Assembly: GCA_946894095.1 (NCBI GenBank)
Contig: OX335665.1
Location: forward strand, 8,132,001 to 8,196,000
DNA length: 64,000 nucleotides
Source of the DNA: Incurvaria masculella
Taxonomy: Eukaryota > Arthropoda > Insecta > Lepidoptera > Incurvariidae
Direction: 5' to 3'
Part shown: in pieces, positions 22,201 to 37,200 of the stretch
Layout: each line of letters opens with the position of its first letter
Position numbering within the stretch: the first letter of the stretch is position 1
Made by a program: the position numbers and the translations under genes
The notes under the pieces: model-generated
Databases searched by the model: none
Told to the model about the DNA's origin: nothing
The model's input: only the letters and a program-made list of their open reading frames with translations

Positions 22201-25200
22201 TGAGTCGTTTTGTAATAACCTGCCCTAACCAACTCAAACACTACTTGCATTGTTTGATTTTTGGACGTATTCCATCCTCCTCATCACAAAGACTGTCTTT
22301 TTCTCTAAAACAGCGCAATGAAACTTTTTTGTGCAAGTTAGACTCGTCGGGAAGGGCCAACTTAATTTGAGTTTTAGCGACATCTACATTTGAAGCGTTT
22401 GCAATCAGATTTTGAAAACAACCTTAAAGTTTATGCTCTGGACATTCGTCGGAAGCAAGATTCGCATTGCCATTGTAAGAAGCTAAACGTGCCGTAGAGC
22501 TCCAAGAGGATGTACAAAATACAGCGAAAACATTCAGGGTCTACAAAGCTTCTTACGTTCCGTCGTCACTGTCACAGTGAAAAGGCAAAGGACACCTCCA
22601 TACGGCCATGTCTTATGTAAGGAAAACATGTTTAAACCTGTTTAGAGACCAGTCGCTGATCCTGCTGTGTCCTGCAGATCCTGGTGATTTGATCGATGTT
22701 AAGTAACATCACATCTGCTCATAGTCAAACGACTGATCGCAAGATTAAACATACAAAAAAAAAAGTAACATTTCAGCAGAAGGTTATATAGTTTCTCCTA
22801 AGATGTTTGGACTGATTCTAGCGGAATTCTTAAACTGAGACATGCATTCTGTTTGCAGAGCGTACTGGTCGTACCGGCGGCTGTTCCCCGACGATGCCGA
22901 AGTCCTGCTGGGGCAGCTGGACGCGGCCGCACAGAAGCAGCTGGAGAGGGAGAGGGGCGCCGGCAGCAGCGACAGCCTGCAGCGCGTCGGCCTGCCCGCG
23001 TTCTCTGCGAGGACCGGTGAGTGTGCTAGGCTGGCTCCCTACTACAAACGCTATCGAGTAAGCGCTATCTAAAAGCCGACTTCGCCAAAAATATTGTATG
23101 CGTTTGATAGTTGGTAGTGGGAGCGCCCTCGTTATCATCTGTCAAATGCATAAACATTTTTGACAGGCAGGATCGCCTTCTCGATAGCGCTTACTCGATA
23201 GCGTTTGTAGTAGGGCTCCTGGTCGTACCGGCGGCTGTTCCCTGACGATGCTGAAGTTCTACTGGGGCAGCTGGACGCGGGCGCACGGAAGTCTACCCCT
23301 GTAGTACTGATTGAATCGGCGGCTGTTCCCCGAGGACGCGGGTAGGGAAGTAGGTCCTTGCCCGCGAATTTGATGAGAGTTTTCTCGACTGGAAAGTCGG
23401 GGAAAAGTCAGAAGGTGGAACGATATTAGAGATTTTGAGGTGTAGCTTGGGATGCTATTTATTATTATTATTTGAAACCGGGTGTCGTGCCCTACAGCCC
23501 CTAATCAGTGTCCGTAGCCCGACGTCACTGCGACCTGAGAAGATCTATTGTGACTTTACACCTTTTATAGTTCGCTCTCTAACCCTACACTTTTTATGAA
23601 ATGTAGTAGTTTTTGGGGAGCGATCGATCTGATATCATCTGGGTGCATAATATGCTCGCCTAGGTGGATACTTCTTTTGCGTCCTAAGGGCCCACAGTCG
23701 CATAAAATGTGAAGTGGAGTTTCTTTCTCCTCGCGACAAAATCTGCAAACATCCGTTTCGGACAAACTCATTGCGTTCATGTGTTTGTTTAGTTTGCAGT
23801 GACCTGTTAGAGCTCTTACAGTGACCCTAAGTTGATTTCGAGTGAGTTTCATAAGTTCACGCGACCGTTTTTTCCGAATAGCCTGTAACCAGGGCTTTCG
23901 CATGTGTGAGTCCCGGCAAGTTGTGCCAGATATCTTTACTTTGGTTCTTTGCCTACAGTTTTATTTCGGATGGGATGCTAAGTAGTTTTGATACCCGCTG
24001 ATTTTTTTTTTTTTGATTTGATTGGGGCTTTAGCCATGTTTGACTATGCCAGCCTCATAGTAACTGTTTTGTGTGTTCATGGATTTACCCAAATGTTCTG
24101 CTTGTCAACAAGCAGAGGATCAGCTACACTTACTGTTGGATTGGGTCCGGAACCAAGCATTGAGAAATCAATTGTTGATGGATCTATGCACGGATAGTCT
24201 ATATAATTTTTTTTAAAATCCATTAAGCCCTATGCCAACCACAGATTAAATAATTCAGAGTTATCTACTGATTTATACTCTCGACTTAAGGTGGGCCATC
24301 CCGCTGAACTGCAATCCCAAATTTTGCTCAAAATTGCTTTATTTGATCGAACTAGATGTCTGATGACCGTTGGAATTGTACAATAGTGTTCAGTTTCTAA
24401 TTTATAAGGTCCGAAAGTTCGAATTTTTCACGCGTTTTATACAATCACTTTAGAGGTGGATTACGCAATGATAAAGTAAGAACATCTTAAAAAGATAAGT
24501 CATCAGACATAGCTTATTTAATCAAGATTTATAATCTATTTGGTTTTTGTTAGATTTTTGACAACAGCGGTCGTGGTTTACTTTTATTTATAAGTCGTTT
24601 TGTAATTAAAATTTTCGTAAATCTTACCAAATGATACACTATGCACATTGTCTTTTTTGTGGACATGTTGCATCTTCCTCATCACGGAGTCTGTCTTTTT
24701 TTTTTTTAAACAGAGCGTAACAGCACGGTTTTGTACCGAGCCCGCGAATGAGTTAGTCCCGCCGGGTTGGGCCGATTTAACCGTAAACGGTGCTTGGTTT
24801 TCAAATATTTAGGCTCCACTAACCTGGACAATCTAGAAATTCACTGGCACCAGCTTGAACATCGATAACTCTATTCCTTTATTAATTATCCTGTGTTAAT
24901 GTTTCACTTGCAGAAAGGAGAACGATCGTCAGTCCAAGAAGTCCATCCGCCAGTGTCTCAGGTAAGATGAAGTTGCTTATTTCAATTTTCGACTTCTGTG
25001 TCATATCTTAAACATTTTCTATGGGGAACTCTCCATATGGGGAAGTTACCATCTTAGTTCAACGTTTATTGCAATAGAAGGTCGGTTTGCTTAACACATT
25101 TTGTATGAAACTTCCATCACTATGGCGGTGAGCTATGCTAATATGGGGGCCTTATATTATACCGCCATGTCTAAAAAGATATGGTTTGCTTTCCCCTTTG

Positions 25201-28200
25201 TTAATTCACATTTTAATTTTGTCGGAATACATTTTTCAGAAATCAGTTAAATTTATAATAAGTTTAGCTTTTCGTTATGTTACTATGTGATCAGGTCACT
25301 GTAGTAGTCCATGACTGAAATAATAGTAAATAAATAATAGTTGCCACTGGAGTAGAGCATCGCTTCAAGGTCCTTGTTTGTGGTGACGCTTGGTTCGGGT
25401 CACCCCTTCCCCTAAAATATGGTTGAGAGAGGCGATGGCTGGACCCGGCGTGATGCTCGTGAACGGGTGCTGCTTGTGGGGACTGGCCTGCTCCAATTGG
25501 CAACATGTTAGATGAAGGTCATGACTTTGAAAAATAAACCCATATTTGTCATGAACTGTTGCATACAGCGTGAATGGTAGATTTTTGTAAATTAATATTA
25601 ATTTAATGTATTGACATAAACGGGTGCCAATAACCCGGATTTCTGTAAGCAGTGGCAAACAAATTTGTAAACTTAGACTAAGTGGGCGTTGAAAAAAATT
25701 AGCAAAGTTTCTTGCCAGTTCTTTTTCGCCGTGAATGCTGAACTGGCTAATGATAAAATATGACAAATCCGAGTGCAGTGTGCTGCCTGTGGATGATGAA
25801 TAAACAATAAACAGCGACACATGTTGTAATGAAATTTTGTTGTTTTGTTCATGCTACCTTTCCGGACACGGCGTGGACCGTCCATTGGTTTGACCGTTCA
25901 ATTATTTTATCGAATCTGTTGTATCGTCCCCTTGTGCCGACCTTGAATGGCCTTGAATTCTGTACGAATGCAGCGTCGACCGAGAATCTCGTGTCGGGTC
26001 TCGGTCGCTCCGGGTCCCTGAGGAGGCGACGCGCATCGCAGGAGAGGCCGCCGATATCGCAAATACCCGTAGCGAGGAGGGGTGCTTACATTCATAGCAT
26101 AATGCTTATGGATAAAAATGGAGGAGATGTGGCATCGAGCGCTCCTACTATGGGACCCACTGTCTTCAATTTTCAAAAACTTCGTTCGTCAAGTCAGTTC
26201 CCATCCACACAAACCCTCCCATACGTCTGCGACTATATTTGCATGTGGGATGTACGTTTCAGTTGGTTTGGAAGTTTTTTAAAATTTGAGACAGCTGGTT
26301 AGATGCCATATCTATGGGTGCAACTGTATAAAGTTACGATTTAATGTCGTATTAAGTATTAGTCCAAGAAATCACTAGCAGTCGTATTCAGAGGGCACCT
26401 GTCAAAACTTAGTACGAGATTAGCACCGGACTATCTGTACAAAAACCGGATTAGTCAGCCCACTCTGAATACGACAGTGAGAGATTATCACGCCTCTCTG
26501 AATAAAACAAGCTTAATACTGCCCTCCTTATTAAAAAGGCGGTAACTACATGTGGGCCGCTTTTCCATCCAGTTCAATGTATCCGTGCAATATAAGGAAG
26601 GTCCTGGCATAGCACCTAGTTCCCATGTGGTGTGTTGGGCTAATACCATGACAGAACTTGTGGTATTAGCCATCCATGTCCAGTCACATATATATATACA
26701 TATATATATAGTTTCCGTTTAATAAGAAGGGGAAAATAGCTCAGCGATAGTTCACAAATTTGCTGGCATGGTGCCTCGCTGACTTTGGTTTCGCGAGGTG
26801 AGGTATTTTTGGCTTTTCTGAGCACTTTTGGTCCTCAGCACATCCACGTATACCGGCTTTTCATAAAAAAAAAAACTGTAGAACTTACGTGACGGTAATT
26901 TCGGTGTCAGGTGTATCCAGACCTGAGGTCGAATTTTCCGTCCTCAACACGGTGCAAATGACGATTTAGCGGGATGGCATGACGACTCGCTAGGCCGGAG
27001 TGAGCCGCGTTCGTTCTGGTAGAAGGGCGTATTAATTGTACGGGCGCGTGGCGCAGCGCGCGTGGACTGAGGCGTGGGAAACACATGTGTGTGCGGTATG
27101 CTTATGAAGCATGCCGGCATTTTCGTTTAATCTCATCCGACGTGCACAGAGCGATCGCCGGGCGGCGCGGCGCGCAGCGCGTCCGCGGTGGACGCGGCGG
27201 CGGCGCAGCGGGCGCGCGCGCGCGCCCTCTACTCGCACATGACGCGCGCGAAGCTCGCGCAGGGCACGGCTAGCTTGCGTAAGTGTCAACAGCTTGGTTG
27301 GAATTGTCGGGCACATTTTTTGACATTGGCCCAACGTGTGAAGACGACTTGAGGTGGCCCTTCCCGGCGGGACTGACTCATTCGCGGGCACGGTACAAAA
27401 CCGTCCTATTGCGCTCTGGGAACTTCTCTGTTTCAAAGAAAAAGACAGGCTCCGTGATCAGGAGGATGCAACATGACCACAAAGCAGACAATGCGTATAG
27501 TATTTGATTTGGAAAGATTTACATTTTTTTTTTATTACAAAACGACTTATGGCTAAAAGTAAATCACGACCGCTTTAGTTAAAACCAAAAATTCGTGCTC
27601 TCGGACCTTGTAACTTAGAAACCAAACACTATTTTACAATGTCAATGGTCATCAGACATCTAGTTAGATCAAATAAAGTTTTTATGAGTATAACTTTGGA
27701 TCTCTGACAAGAAATATGCGCATGATCTTTGGGGAGTTGAGCAGGGAAGGCCCACCTTAACATCTTTTTCGTCTCAGTTATTTTATTCCTATGATTTCTT
27801 TTTTAATATTGCTTCTAGAATCACCGCTCGAAGTCAATACATCCACTGTATGCAGACTGCTCAATCTAGAGAGAAACGCAGAATAACCTAAAACGCTACA
27901 ACTAAATATTAATGCTTAACGTACCTGCCGATGCCGAGTGTATTCTAACAAAACTAATATCGCTGTTTTCACTCCGTCCATACAGAGGGGGAGGTGGCCC
28001 AGCAAGGTACAGTCAGAAGAAATGTTCGTCCAATCTAGATGCACAAATAAATGTTTCTTTTTTTGCGCACTGTACATACACCTTAGTTCAATTTCTGTTC
28101 ACGTTGCAACAAACTGCTGTTTTTTTTCTTAATTTTTGTTATCTGAATTCTTGATGGTGAGTTGATTTATGTCACTGAAGTTAATGTGATTCGGAACGTT

Positions 28201-31200
28201 GGCTACATCATTAACTAAATCTAGTTGGACCCATAATCTGAAAAGTTGTAAAACTTAATCGTGCATGTATCATGCATCAACAAACTTTTATAAATGGAGA
28301 CTATTCTGTGATTTGCCAAAAAAAAAAAACAATTGGCGAAAAGATGATGAACATAAAAATAAATACAATGGAGGATGGGCAAAAATGTATGAGAGGCGTC
28401 CCCGCCGACCAATACGGGACATTTAAAAGCTCTTTCCAATTCTTTTCAAGACTGAATTTATTTTTCAAAATCCATGAAACTGAGCCAACCACAAAGTGAA
28501 GAGTTCCAAATTGTGACCACATTTTTTAATAATTCTCTTGTCCTCCGCAGAAATCAGTAAACACAAATAGTTACTATGGGGTTGGCATAGCCAAACATGG
28601 CTAAATCCCTAACCAAATGAATAGGAAAAAAAATTCTTTCACGACTGTCATTTATTCCTTTGGCATCCAGACTGAAACCATTGTGGGAAAAACCCTATTA
28701 CTAAGCCTCCGCTGTCCGTCCGTCCGTCCGTCCATCTGTCACAGGGCTGTATCTCATGAACCGTAACAGAGCGGCAGCTGAAATTTTCACAGAGTGTGTA
28801 TTTATTTTGCCGCTATAACAACAAATATGTAAAATTAAAAAAAAAAAAAAAATTAAGGTGGGGCACCATACACACATATTTAACACCACCATAACAACAC
28901 CATACATACGAGGGTACGGAACCCTTCGTGTGCGAGTCCACGAAGGGACTCGCACTTGGCCGGTTATTTTTTTTCATTTTGACCATATTATTTCTCTCTG
29001 AGCATGTACTCAGCACCTGCACTCGGTTATGTTGTTTCGTACACGCTTTTAGCCCCCTCCCGACACTAACATAAGCTCCGGTACGACTCGTCCCTATTGT
29101 CCTCTGCATCAGCGCCCGTAGACCGCACGCTCTAACAACCCCAACGCAAAGATACCGCTTCGATTCCCGGCCCCGTAAAGATTTTTCGTCGTGCGCTCGG
29201 TGAGACATTTTTCACATTTTAATTTTATCGGCATCATAAATATTATCTCAATACTCGTACAACTCATAGAGGTCATAAATGCAGTAGGAAGAAGATCTTT
29301 ATGTACAGCATCACAATTTTTCAAAATTTGCAATAATTCGTTTTAGTATGTTAAGAATCATGCCTGATGCCCCGTGGTTGATTACTCATGGACCACAGGG
29401 CATCAGTTTAATTGAGATTGTGGGTCATTCCATGGGCCGGAACCCATGTAAAACAGAAGGTTCCTTGTTAGGTTGTGGGTTAAGGACACCAGGGCTGGTA
29501 CTTGTCGCTTAGAATTCAAGTTTGTTCGTATGTTCTATCTAGTTCAATGTAGTTATGTCCTGTCATGTCGAGGACCTGATATAGCGCCTGCATAAAAACC
29601 TCCTTTAGTTGCAGTATGTGTACATTGTCACCCATTCGCATCGCCAATATAAGAGGTGCTCTTATGAAAAGGGAAGGTGATTCTGGAGGCAAAAATGAGC
29701 AACTGTTGTCCGAAAGTATGAAAGGGGAAGGGAATAAAAAGGATGGAGGAAAAGTTGTGCATATTTGCCTCCGTGATCACTCTGTAGAACGTTGCTTTTA
29801 TTATGCGTAACTTTATGTTATAATGGAGTGTCTGGTGTTGCCAGCTCGGGCGAAGAAATCGCCAGTGACAAGCCAGGTCCCTGCGAGTCCCGAACGCGTA
29901 GTCGGTCGCTCGCGCTCGCGGCCCGGCGTCTCGCAGTCGCAACGTAAGTTAACTTCCCCGTTCTTCCGTCCAGCCTGTAGATTAGCTTCTTGAGTATAAT
30001 GAGTAACTTGTGCCATAGTTAGATTCTATATTTTTAATATCCTGTGTACTTTGTTGCTTAAGTGCATCTAAGCTTATGCAGTTGGTCCAACAAACCGAAA
30101 GCTCGCTGCCCATGCTCATAAAAGGGAGGTCCTGGCATGGCACCGAATTCCTACTGGAATTCTGGCAGTTGGGGTGGTATCATGACGGTGCTTTTAGCCT
30201 CACAAGACCAGTTTCATAAAATGAAAACCTCAACCAATTTTCTTAGCCAATTTTTACTCACCGTGCTGTACCTTTCCTCGCAGCGTCGTCTCGCTCGTCT
30301 TCCCCGTCGGCGCGCACGAGTGGACCCCTGTCTCTGGTGGGCGCGCCGCGGCGACGCCCCTCGGGGATTCCGCGCTCGCTCGCCGGCTCACGCGAGACCA
30401 GTCCCACTAGGTATGGTCCAGTCTTTTCATGTCATGTCTATTAACTAGCATTGTGCCCAATGTCCTTATCACAACAGTCGCCTTCGTCCTGATGACCCAT
30501 TGCCATGCCATCATGTCCAAATTTCTTATCACCACAAATCACTTTGTTTCATGGCCTATTGTCTTATCATAATTTATTACCATCACGCTCCATATCTTCA
30601 CGTCCTGATTCCTTTTCATCACAGTCCACTGAACCGTTACCTGAATATAATGGCCCAAATTCTTCTCATCACGTTTCACTTCTTCACGCTCATGCCCCAC
30701 TATTTTTGCATCATTTCCCAATTCCTTATCATCACATTTCACTTCTCAATCCTCTAGGCCCATTGCCTTGGAATTATATTCTGGTTCCATATCATCACAA
30801 CGTACATATTAATCCGCAATAGCCTTTACCTCAACATGATGACCTTATTTATTCTCATTACATTCTCGTGGCCCATTATTTAAGCATTTTTCCCCATTCC
30901 TTATCATCCTATTTCACTACTTCATTCTGATGGCCTTAGAATCATTTCCGAAATCCTGATCATCAGAATCCACTTATTCATCACCCATATCACCTTAACA
31001 TGATGCCTCAGTTTCTTCCAGTCACATTCCACTTCTTAGCCCGTGCTGCCCATTATTATTATTATTATTATTATGTTATTTACATCACTAGCAGCTTAAA
31101 GCTTATGCGTGAATTTCATTTTTCCCGGAGTGCACTTGTATATTAAAAGAATAAATAAAAATGGTATTACTAATATTACTTATCATTCACATTCTATATT

Positions 31201-34200
31201 TGTTTTGATTTTATTTATTGGTTGTTGATTGTTTATTATTATTATTGATTATTTGTTATTTTTTCTTATTGCCTTTAAGTGTTTGTCTAGTCGGTTTTTA
31301 AATCCATTTACAGTTATATTGTATATATTATAATTACTTTAGCATCATTTCCTAATTTCTTATCATCACTTACCACTTCTCCGCCATTATGGACATAAGC
31401 TTAGGATATGACCTCAATTTTTTATCATCACATTCACCTACTTCTGAGATTTCCGATACTTATTTTGTACTTCTTTTCGTTCTGTCACCCTTAGTTTCTA
31501 TTTCCTCACTATACTTTTGTGCTACCTATTGTTGGCTCCCTTTTCCTCTTAGTTCTAAGTTACGAGTATTGTATACAAAACTGTTACTGTTTAAGGCCCT
31601 GGTACTAGCCAAATCGCAAAGTTAGACGAGGCACCCCAAGTTAACTAACTAAGTCTGACGATTATAAGTGTCATTCTTACAATATATGATTCCTTGTCTA
31701 TTAATCAACCTATTTTCGTTAATGTATGTTACCTTTTTCTATACAAAATACATTGCAGAAACGGTGTCCATTTCCGAACTTTTTTGACTAAATGTAGAAA
31801 TCTAATAGCAAATGGAATGTTTTGTTTATGCATATATGCTGTTTTTGCTTATATCTACAAATCGAATTACTTTCAGATTTCTAATGAGAAAAATCAACTT
31901 TTTTATTATTATTATTATTTAAATAAATGATGGAATCAAAAAATATTAACAATCCATTATCAGTCTGGAGTTCTATTTGGATTTTCTGAAGCGTTTCACT
32001 ACATATTATTACATTTGTTAAAAAGTGCATTTGTATGGCGCGAGTAGTTGGCCAGTCCTAGCGCCTTAAATGAGGAAATAAACGTATATTCTATTCTATT
32101 CTATTTCGTCATCTTGAACAACTTTCTCATCATGATTGAGGGACATTGCTTCATCATTACCTCTGGCTTGCTGATCACATTATCCTTCTTCGTCATTAAG
32201 TCAGGAATTTTGTTTATTTATGTGATAAGGGTACACAAACAGATACAAATTTTGACTAAACTAAAGAATATGAAACCAGCACCGTTTTCCACAAGTAGTA
32301 CACATGAAATATTCGAATTTTCAACCCGAGAGAAAAAAAATAATCTAACGAACTGAAACTACAAATAACAAAAATGGCAGTACTCTGATCTATTTGAACA
32401 AAAATATTGAAGCCATAATAATAATAAACAGGTAGAACAGAAGCCCGATTCTGCTATTTGTCCAATTTCAAACCATTCCGTATTAGTTATGTTTCTGTCA
32501 AACATAACACGCTAAGTTTCGAGTGCGGTTTCCAAAAATCGGTATTCAGCTAATTCACTCACGCGTTTTGTTATTGTCTATGGAGTGGTTTGTCTTGCGC
32601 GCCGCCTACAGGGTAAAATAACCTGTCACGATTTTGACAGTTATTTTCTCACTCCAATATGACATACGAAAAGAAAGAGACAGCGATATGCCAACGTAAT
32701 GTAGAAAAGTGATATTCGAAGTTCGGCGATGCGATGCTCTTAATTTGACATATAGAATTCTCAAAACCGCAAGTTTTCGGCAAAACACACGGCCCACGAG
32801 AACATGAGCGCGCGTTACGAGTTTGCGAACAAAACACAAACACAACGCATGCGTTTTGCAAACTGCGCTAGTAGAATACCATTTCGCGCGAAACAAGCGG
32901 TTTTGAGAAAACACAAACATAACGCGCGCAGTTATCAATTAGCAGAATAAGGCTTCTGGTAAAATATAAACAATCTTGAATAGTATATATAACACATGAC
33001 AAAATCCTAAACAGTTCTCATGTTTGTCAACAAATAATAATTAATGTCATCATTATCATCTTTCATCAGGAGCGGTCGCGCGCGCAGCTCGGCGGGGCGC
33101 GGGCGGCGCGAGTCGCTCGAGCGCGGCACCACGCCGCAGCGCGCGCCGCTCGCCTCGCTCCGCCTGCTGCAGCAGAGCCGCGACGCCGAGGCGACCATGG
33201 GGCCCGGCCCGCAGGTGAATGGATGCGATGCTTTCCTATGTTGTTGTTGTTTCTTCCATACTCAGGCTGTCTTCTGTGTTCCCAGAGAATAGAAAACGAC
33301 ATGTGGTCGTTGTACGGTCGTTATACTGACGCAGAAGCATCTGGCCGCATTTTTTTTATTACGTAAGAAAACCAAATTGTGTGTAAGTTGCGGCCATTTT
33401 ATAAACGATTGAATGAATGAGCATTACAACTGTCCAGAACTGCAGAACATCTTCACTAGAAACACAAATAGTCATCTCCGACGTCATAGACTGAAGCACA
33501 ATGCCACTGTCAGCTCAACGAACGCAAGAAATCACTTACTATCGAATAGAGCAGTGGAAACGTAGCAAAATGCCTGAAGATGTCATTCAAGCACCCACCA
33601 GCGATTCCCTTAAAAACGCGCTTGACAAACACCTAAAAACACTAAACTAAACACATTCAGCTTAGGCTGCTCGTTCATCAAATAAATAAATAAAACACCA
33701 CTATGTGTCTGTATTCTCTGGCTACATGAACTTGTTGTGTGTGGAACTCCCCGGTAACGTGATCTTGTGTCGCCCTTGTTACCGCACTCCTTACGTGGTG
33801 CCATTGTCCGTAGAGTCCGGAGGAGGGCTACGAGGCGCGCGGCCGCGACGACGATTCCGAGGCCTCGAGCGTCTGCTCCGAGCGTAGCATGGACTCTTAC
33901 AGGCGGCACGATGTGAGTATATCGACTTTGATCGTTTTGTTGAACAGGATGAGTCAGTAAATGTGTGGTGTATATTTTGTATGCCTTAGTATGTCCGTGC
34001 TAAATCTTCATGGCATTGGCAATTAAATTTTGATGAACTTTAGCAGCATTTAGCTTCAAGTAGGAAAAAGGACATCAGGTAGATTCGATATTAAATAGAC
34101 GTCCCGAATTTAAATCTTATTCAATCGGGAAGACAGATTCCTCTGTCACATTTATTGCAATTACATACACCTACTTCCGCCAAAACATGCACCCTCTACT

Positions 34201-37200
34201 GCACGCACACCTACACTACGGCCCATTCTAAATACATACCTAAACCTACACCCTTTCTACATACATACATACACTACACCCTTTTCTATGCACCTACACT
34301 ACACCCTCTACTATATACATACCTACACGACAACATCTTCTACATACATACATACACTACACCCTCTACTAAATACATACCTACACGACACCATCTTCTA
34401 CGCACCTACACTACACCCTCTTCTACTTGCACACATACACTACACTACACACCCTTACACATACATTCCTACACTACACCCTCTTCTACATACACACCTA
34501 CACTACATTTTCTTCTACCTTACACACATACACTTTTTCTTCGACCATTGATTCAATTATATTGTTCACCAGCAATCGGTGTCGTGGTCGGGCAGCCAGT
34601 CGCGTCTCGGCTACGACAGCGGCACGCCGCCTCCGCCACCGCCGCCGCAGGACATCATAGCGCTGTGCGCGTGTACGCACTGGACGGAGCGGAAGGATGG
34701 ACTCATACACTTGGTGAGGCTCCCTAGATACTTCATAGACGGATACAATTTTCAATCTCTTACACATCAATGCATGGGGAGCATCCAACCACACCACAAA
34801 ATCTCTTCGCCTTAGCAGTGACTCACACACATATGCGCAAGTGCGGTTGCTTATATATATTTATATATATCTCCATCTTACGTTTTCTAAGCTCCCGTTT
34901 ACAGTCTGTATAGTGCCTATACCACGTACGCCCGGTACCACCACCTCCAGGTACAAAAATCCCAAAGTTATCCTTCGGTTACATCATACAAATATGCAAT
35001 GTAGCCGAAAGTTAACTATCGGATTTCAGGTAACTGGAGGTGGTGAAAACAGGGGTTAGTCAACTCATAAACTGGCTACAAGATAGAACCAAGATGCTTC
35101 ACAATACCGGATGGAAACATCTGGTAGATTGCAGGCAGGCCAGAGAGGTCATCCCATCCCTCAATAAGCACCTCACGCACAAGCTGTTGCATCTGAAAAG
35201 AAATGAGCACAATGGTGGGAACAATGACAGGACATTGTTCACTCAACAAGCACCTCCATAACCTGGGGGTGACGGACAGCCCTCTATGTCGTGGCTGCAT
35301 GGAGACAACGGAAACAACCGCCCATGTACTGTTGGAGTGCAAGAGTGTGGCCGACCATCGGGCGCCGACCCTGGGAGCACCGGGATCCCTTGCAGAGGCC
35401 TGTGGGAATTTAAAGGGTATGCTGGACTTCTGGGACGAGCTGGGATGGCTTACATAGTCACCTTTGTTACGCACAATGGCCTCTCTGTGAAGTAGGCTTA
35501 GCGCGGAAAACATTTTGCCCAACTAACTAACTAACTAACTACAGTCTGTAAACTATAATCTGTCTATGATGCATCATTTGTGATTGCTCCGACCACATCG
35601 GCACATCTTCAAAAAGGGTTTCTTTTGTTTACAGGCAAACTACCTAAAGAGCGGTCGCCTCCTCGAGGAGGAGGAGCTGCAGCAGCTGACGGAGCTGCTC
35701 AACAAGATGTTCGTGGACGCGCACACCAAGGTGTTCTCGCTGCTGCTGGACGCTGTGGGCGAGCTCATCGTGGCGCACGCGCCGCACCTCCGCGACTGGC
35801 TCTACCGCCTCATACACAGGTACGTGGCGGCTCGGAACTACCTCGAGAGCGGTCGCCTCCTCGAGGGGGAGGAGCTGCAGCAGCCGACGGAGCTGCTCAA
35901 CAAGATGTTCTCGGAACTACCACGAGAGCGGTCGCCATAGCCAAGCTCACAGCTGCTATGACTAGGACGATTCTAGTTCGCGGGTGGTAACTCACCCGGC
36001 TGATGCAGGCGCCATGTTGACACCGACTCGTCGGAAGTAAGGCCATCAACTGGCACCAGTATTTGCTTCGCACGATACGCACCGGTCATTGGTGGCTGCT
36101 GGCTGGTATTTTCCGATTGCAGCTCCCAATCGTGACACTTCACATTTGGCACAATATTAATCACTCCGACCCGGCATTGCCTTATTGTGACGCCTAACAC
36201 GTGGTTCACAATGAAAAACCACTCAAACATGTGCTTTTTTCGATGGCTTACTAAATCGTAACTCTTGCTCAAACCTTGCAGTGTCATAGGCACAGACTAT
36301 ACTCGATCTTGATCGAAAACTAATGATTTTGTCAGAGGGCAGGCAAAGGCCATAACCTTTCTTCTCCCGACGTTGCCTCAGACTCGGCTGATCTTCCACT
36401 TTCAGATTGCTGATGAAGCTTGGAACGGACATCCTCGGCTCCGTGCAGGCCAAGATCATGAAGACTCTCGAGATTGTGCACGAGTACTTCCCGCCTGAGC
36501 TTCAGTTGCACAACATATTCAGGTCTTTCTACGTTGTGCTTCATTTATTGTAAAAGTTTTGATTAAGGTTCCCGCTCAACTCCCCATACAAACGTGGAAA
36601 GAAGATCATGCCCATGTTTCTTGTCAGATATCCCAAATTTTGCTCAAAATAACTTTATTTGATCGAACTAGATGTCTGATGACCGTTGGAATTGTAAAAT
36701 TGTCTTTGCTTTCCAAGTTATAAGGTCCGAAAGTTCGAATTTTGCATCCTCCTCATCACGGAGCCTGTGTTTTTCTTTGAAACAGAGAAGGTCCCGGAGC
36801 GCAATAGCACGATTTTGTATTGTGCCTGTGAATGATTTAGTCCCGCCGGGAAGGGCCACCTTAATGGACGGAATCGGAAAGCGTGTGCTAAGTGTGACGG
36901 GCACATTTGACTTTTACGAAGACTAAACTGTACCTATATTTTGCCCGTGCGTACGCAGATTCCTCGCGGACAGTGCCGCGTCGCCAATGCCCCGCTCGAA
37001 GACGGCCGCCCTCAAGTTCCTGGCGAACCTCGCCCAGCAGTACGCGCAGCCCGAGGAGCTCGCGGCCGCGCTGCACGGTGAGCCACTCCGCTATATAAGT
37101 TTGCCCGCGACGGTACAGAGGTGGCAAGCGGCTCGTAGCCTAGTGGTGCGGGGACTGGCCTAGCCTAGGGGATGGCTAACACCAAACAGACCGTCAGATA

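Noticed and set aside
23565..23903. Independent zinc-finger gene on the minus strand
   Set aside because: The Cys/His cluster matches the C-terminus of LINE ORF2 proteins and a diverged copy is present at 35059-35540.
34155..34727. 190-codon ORF in intron 19
   Set aside because: Translation of a CTACACTACACCC minisatellite running into exon 20 in a different frame; not a gene.
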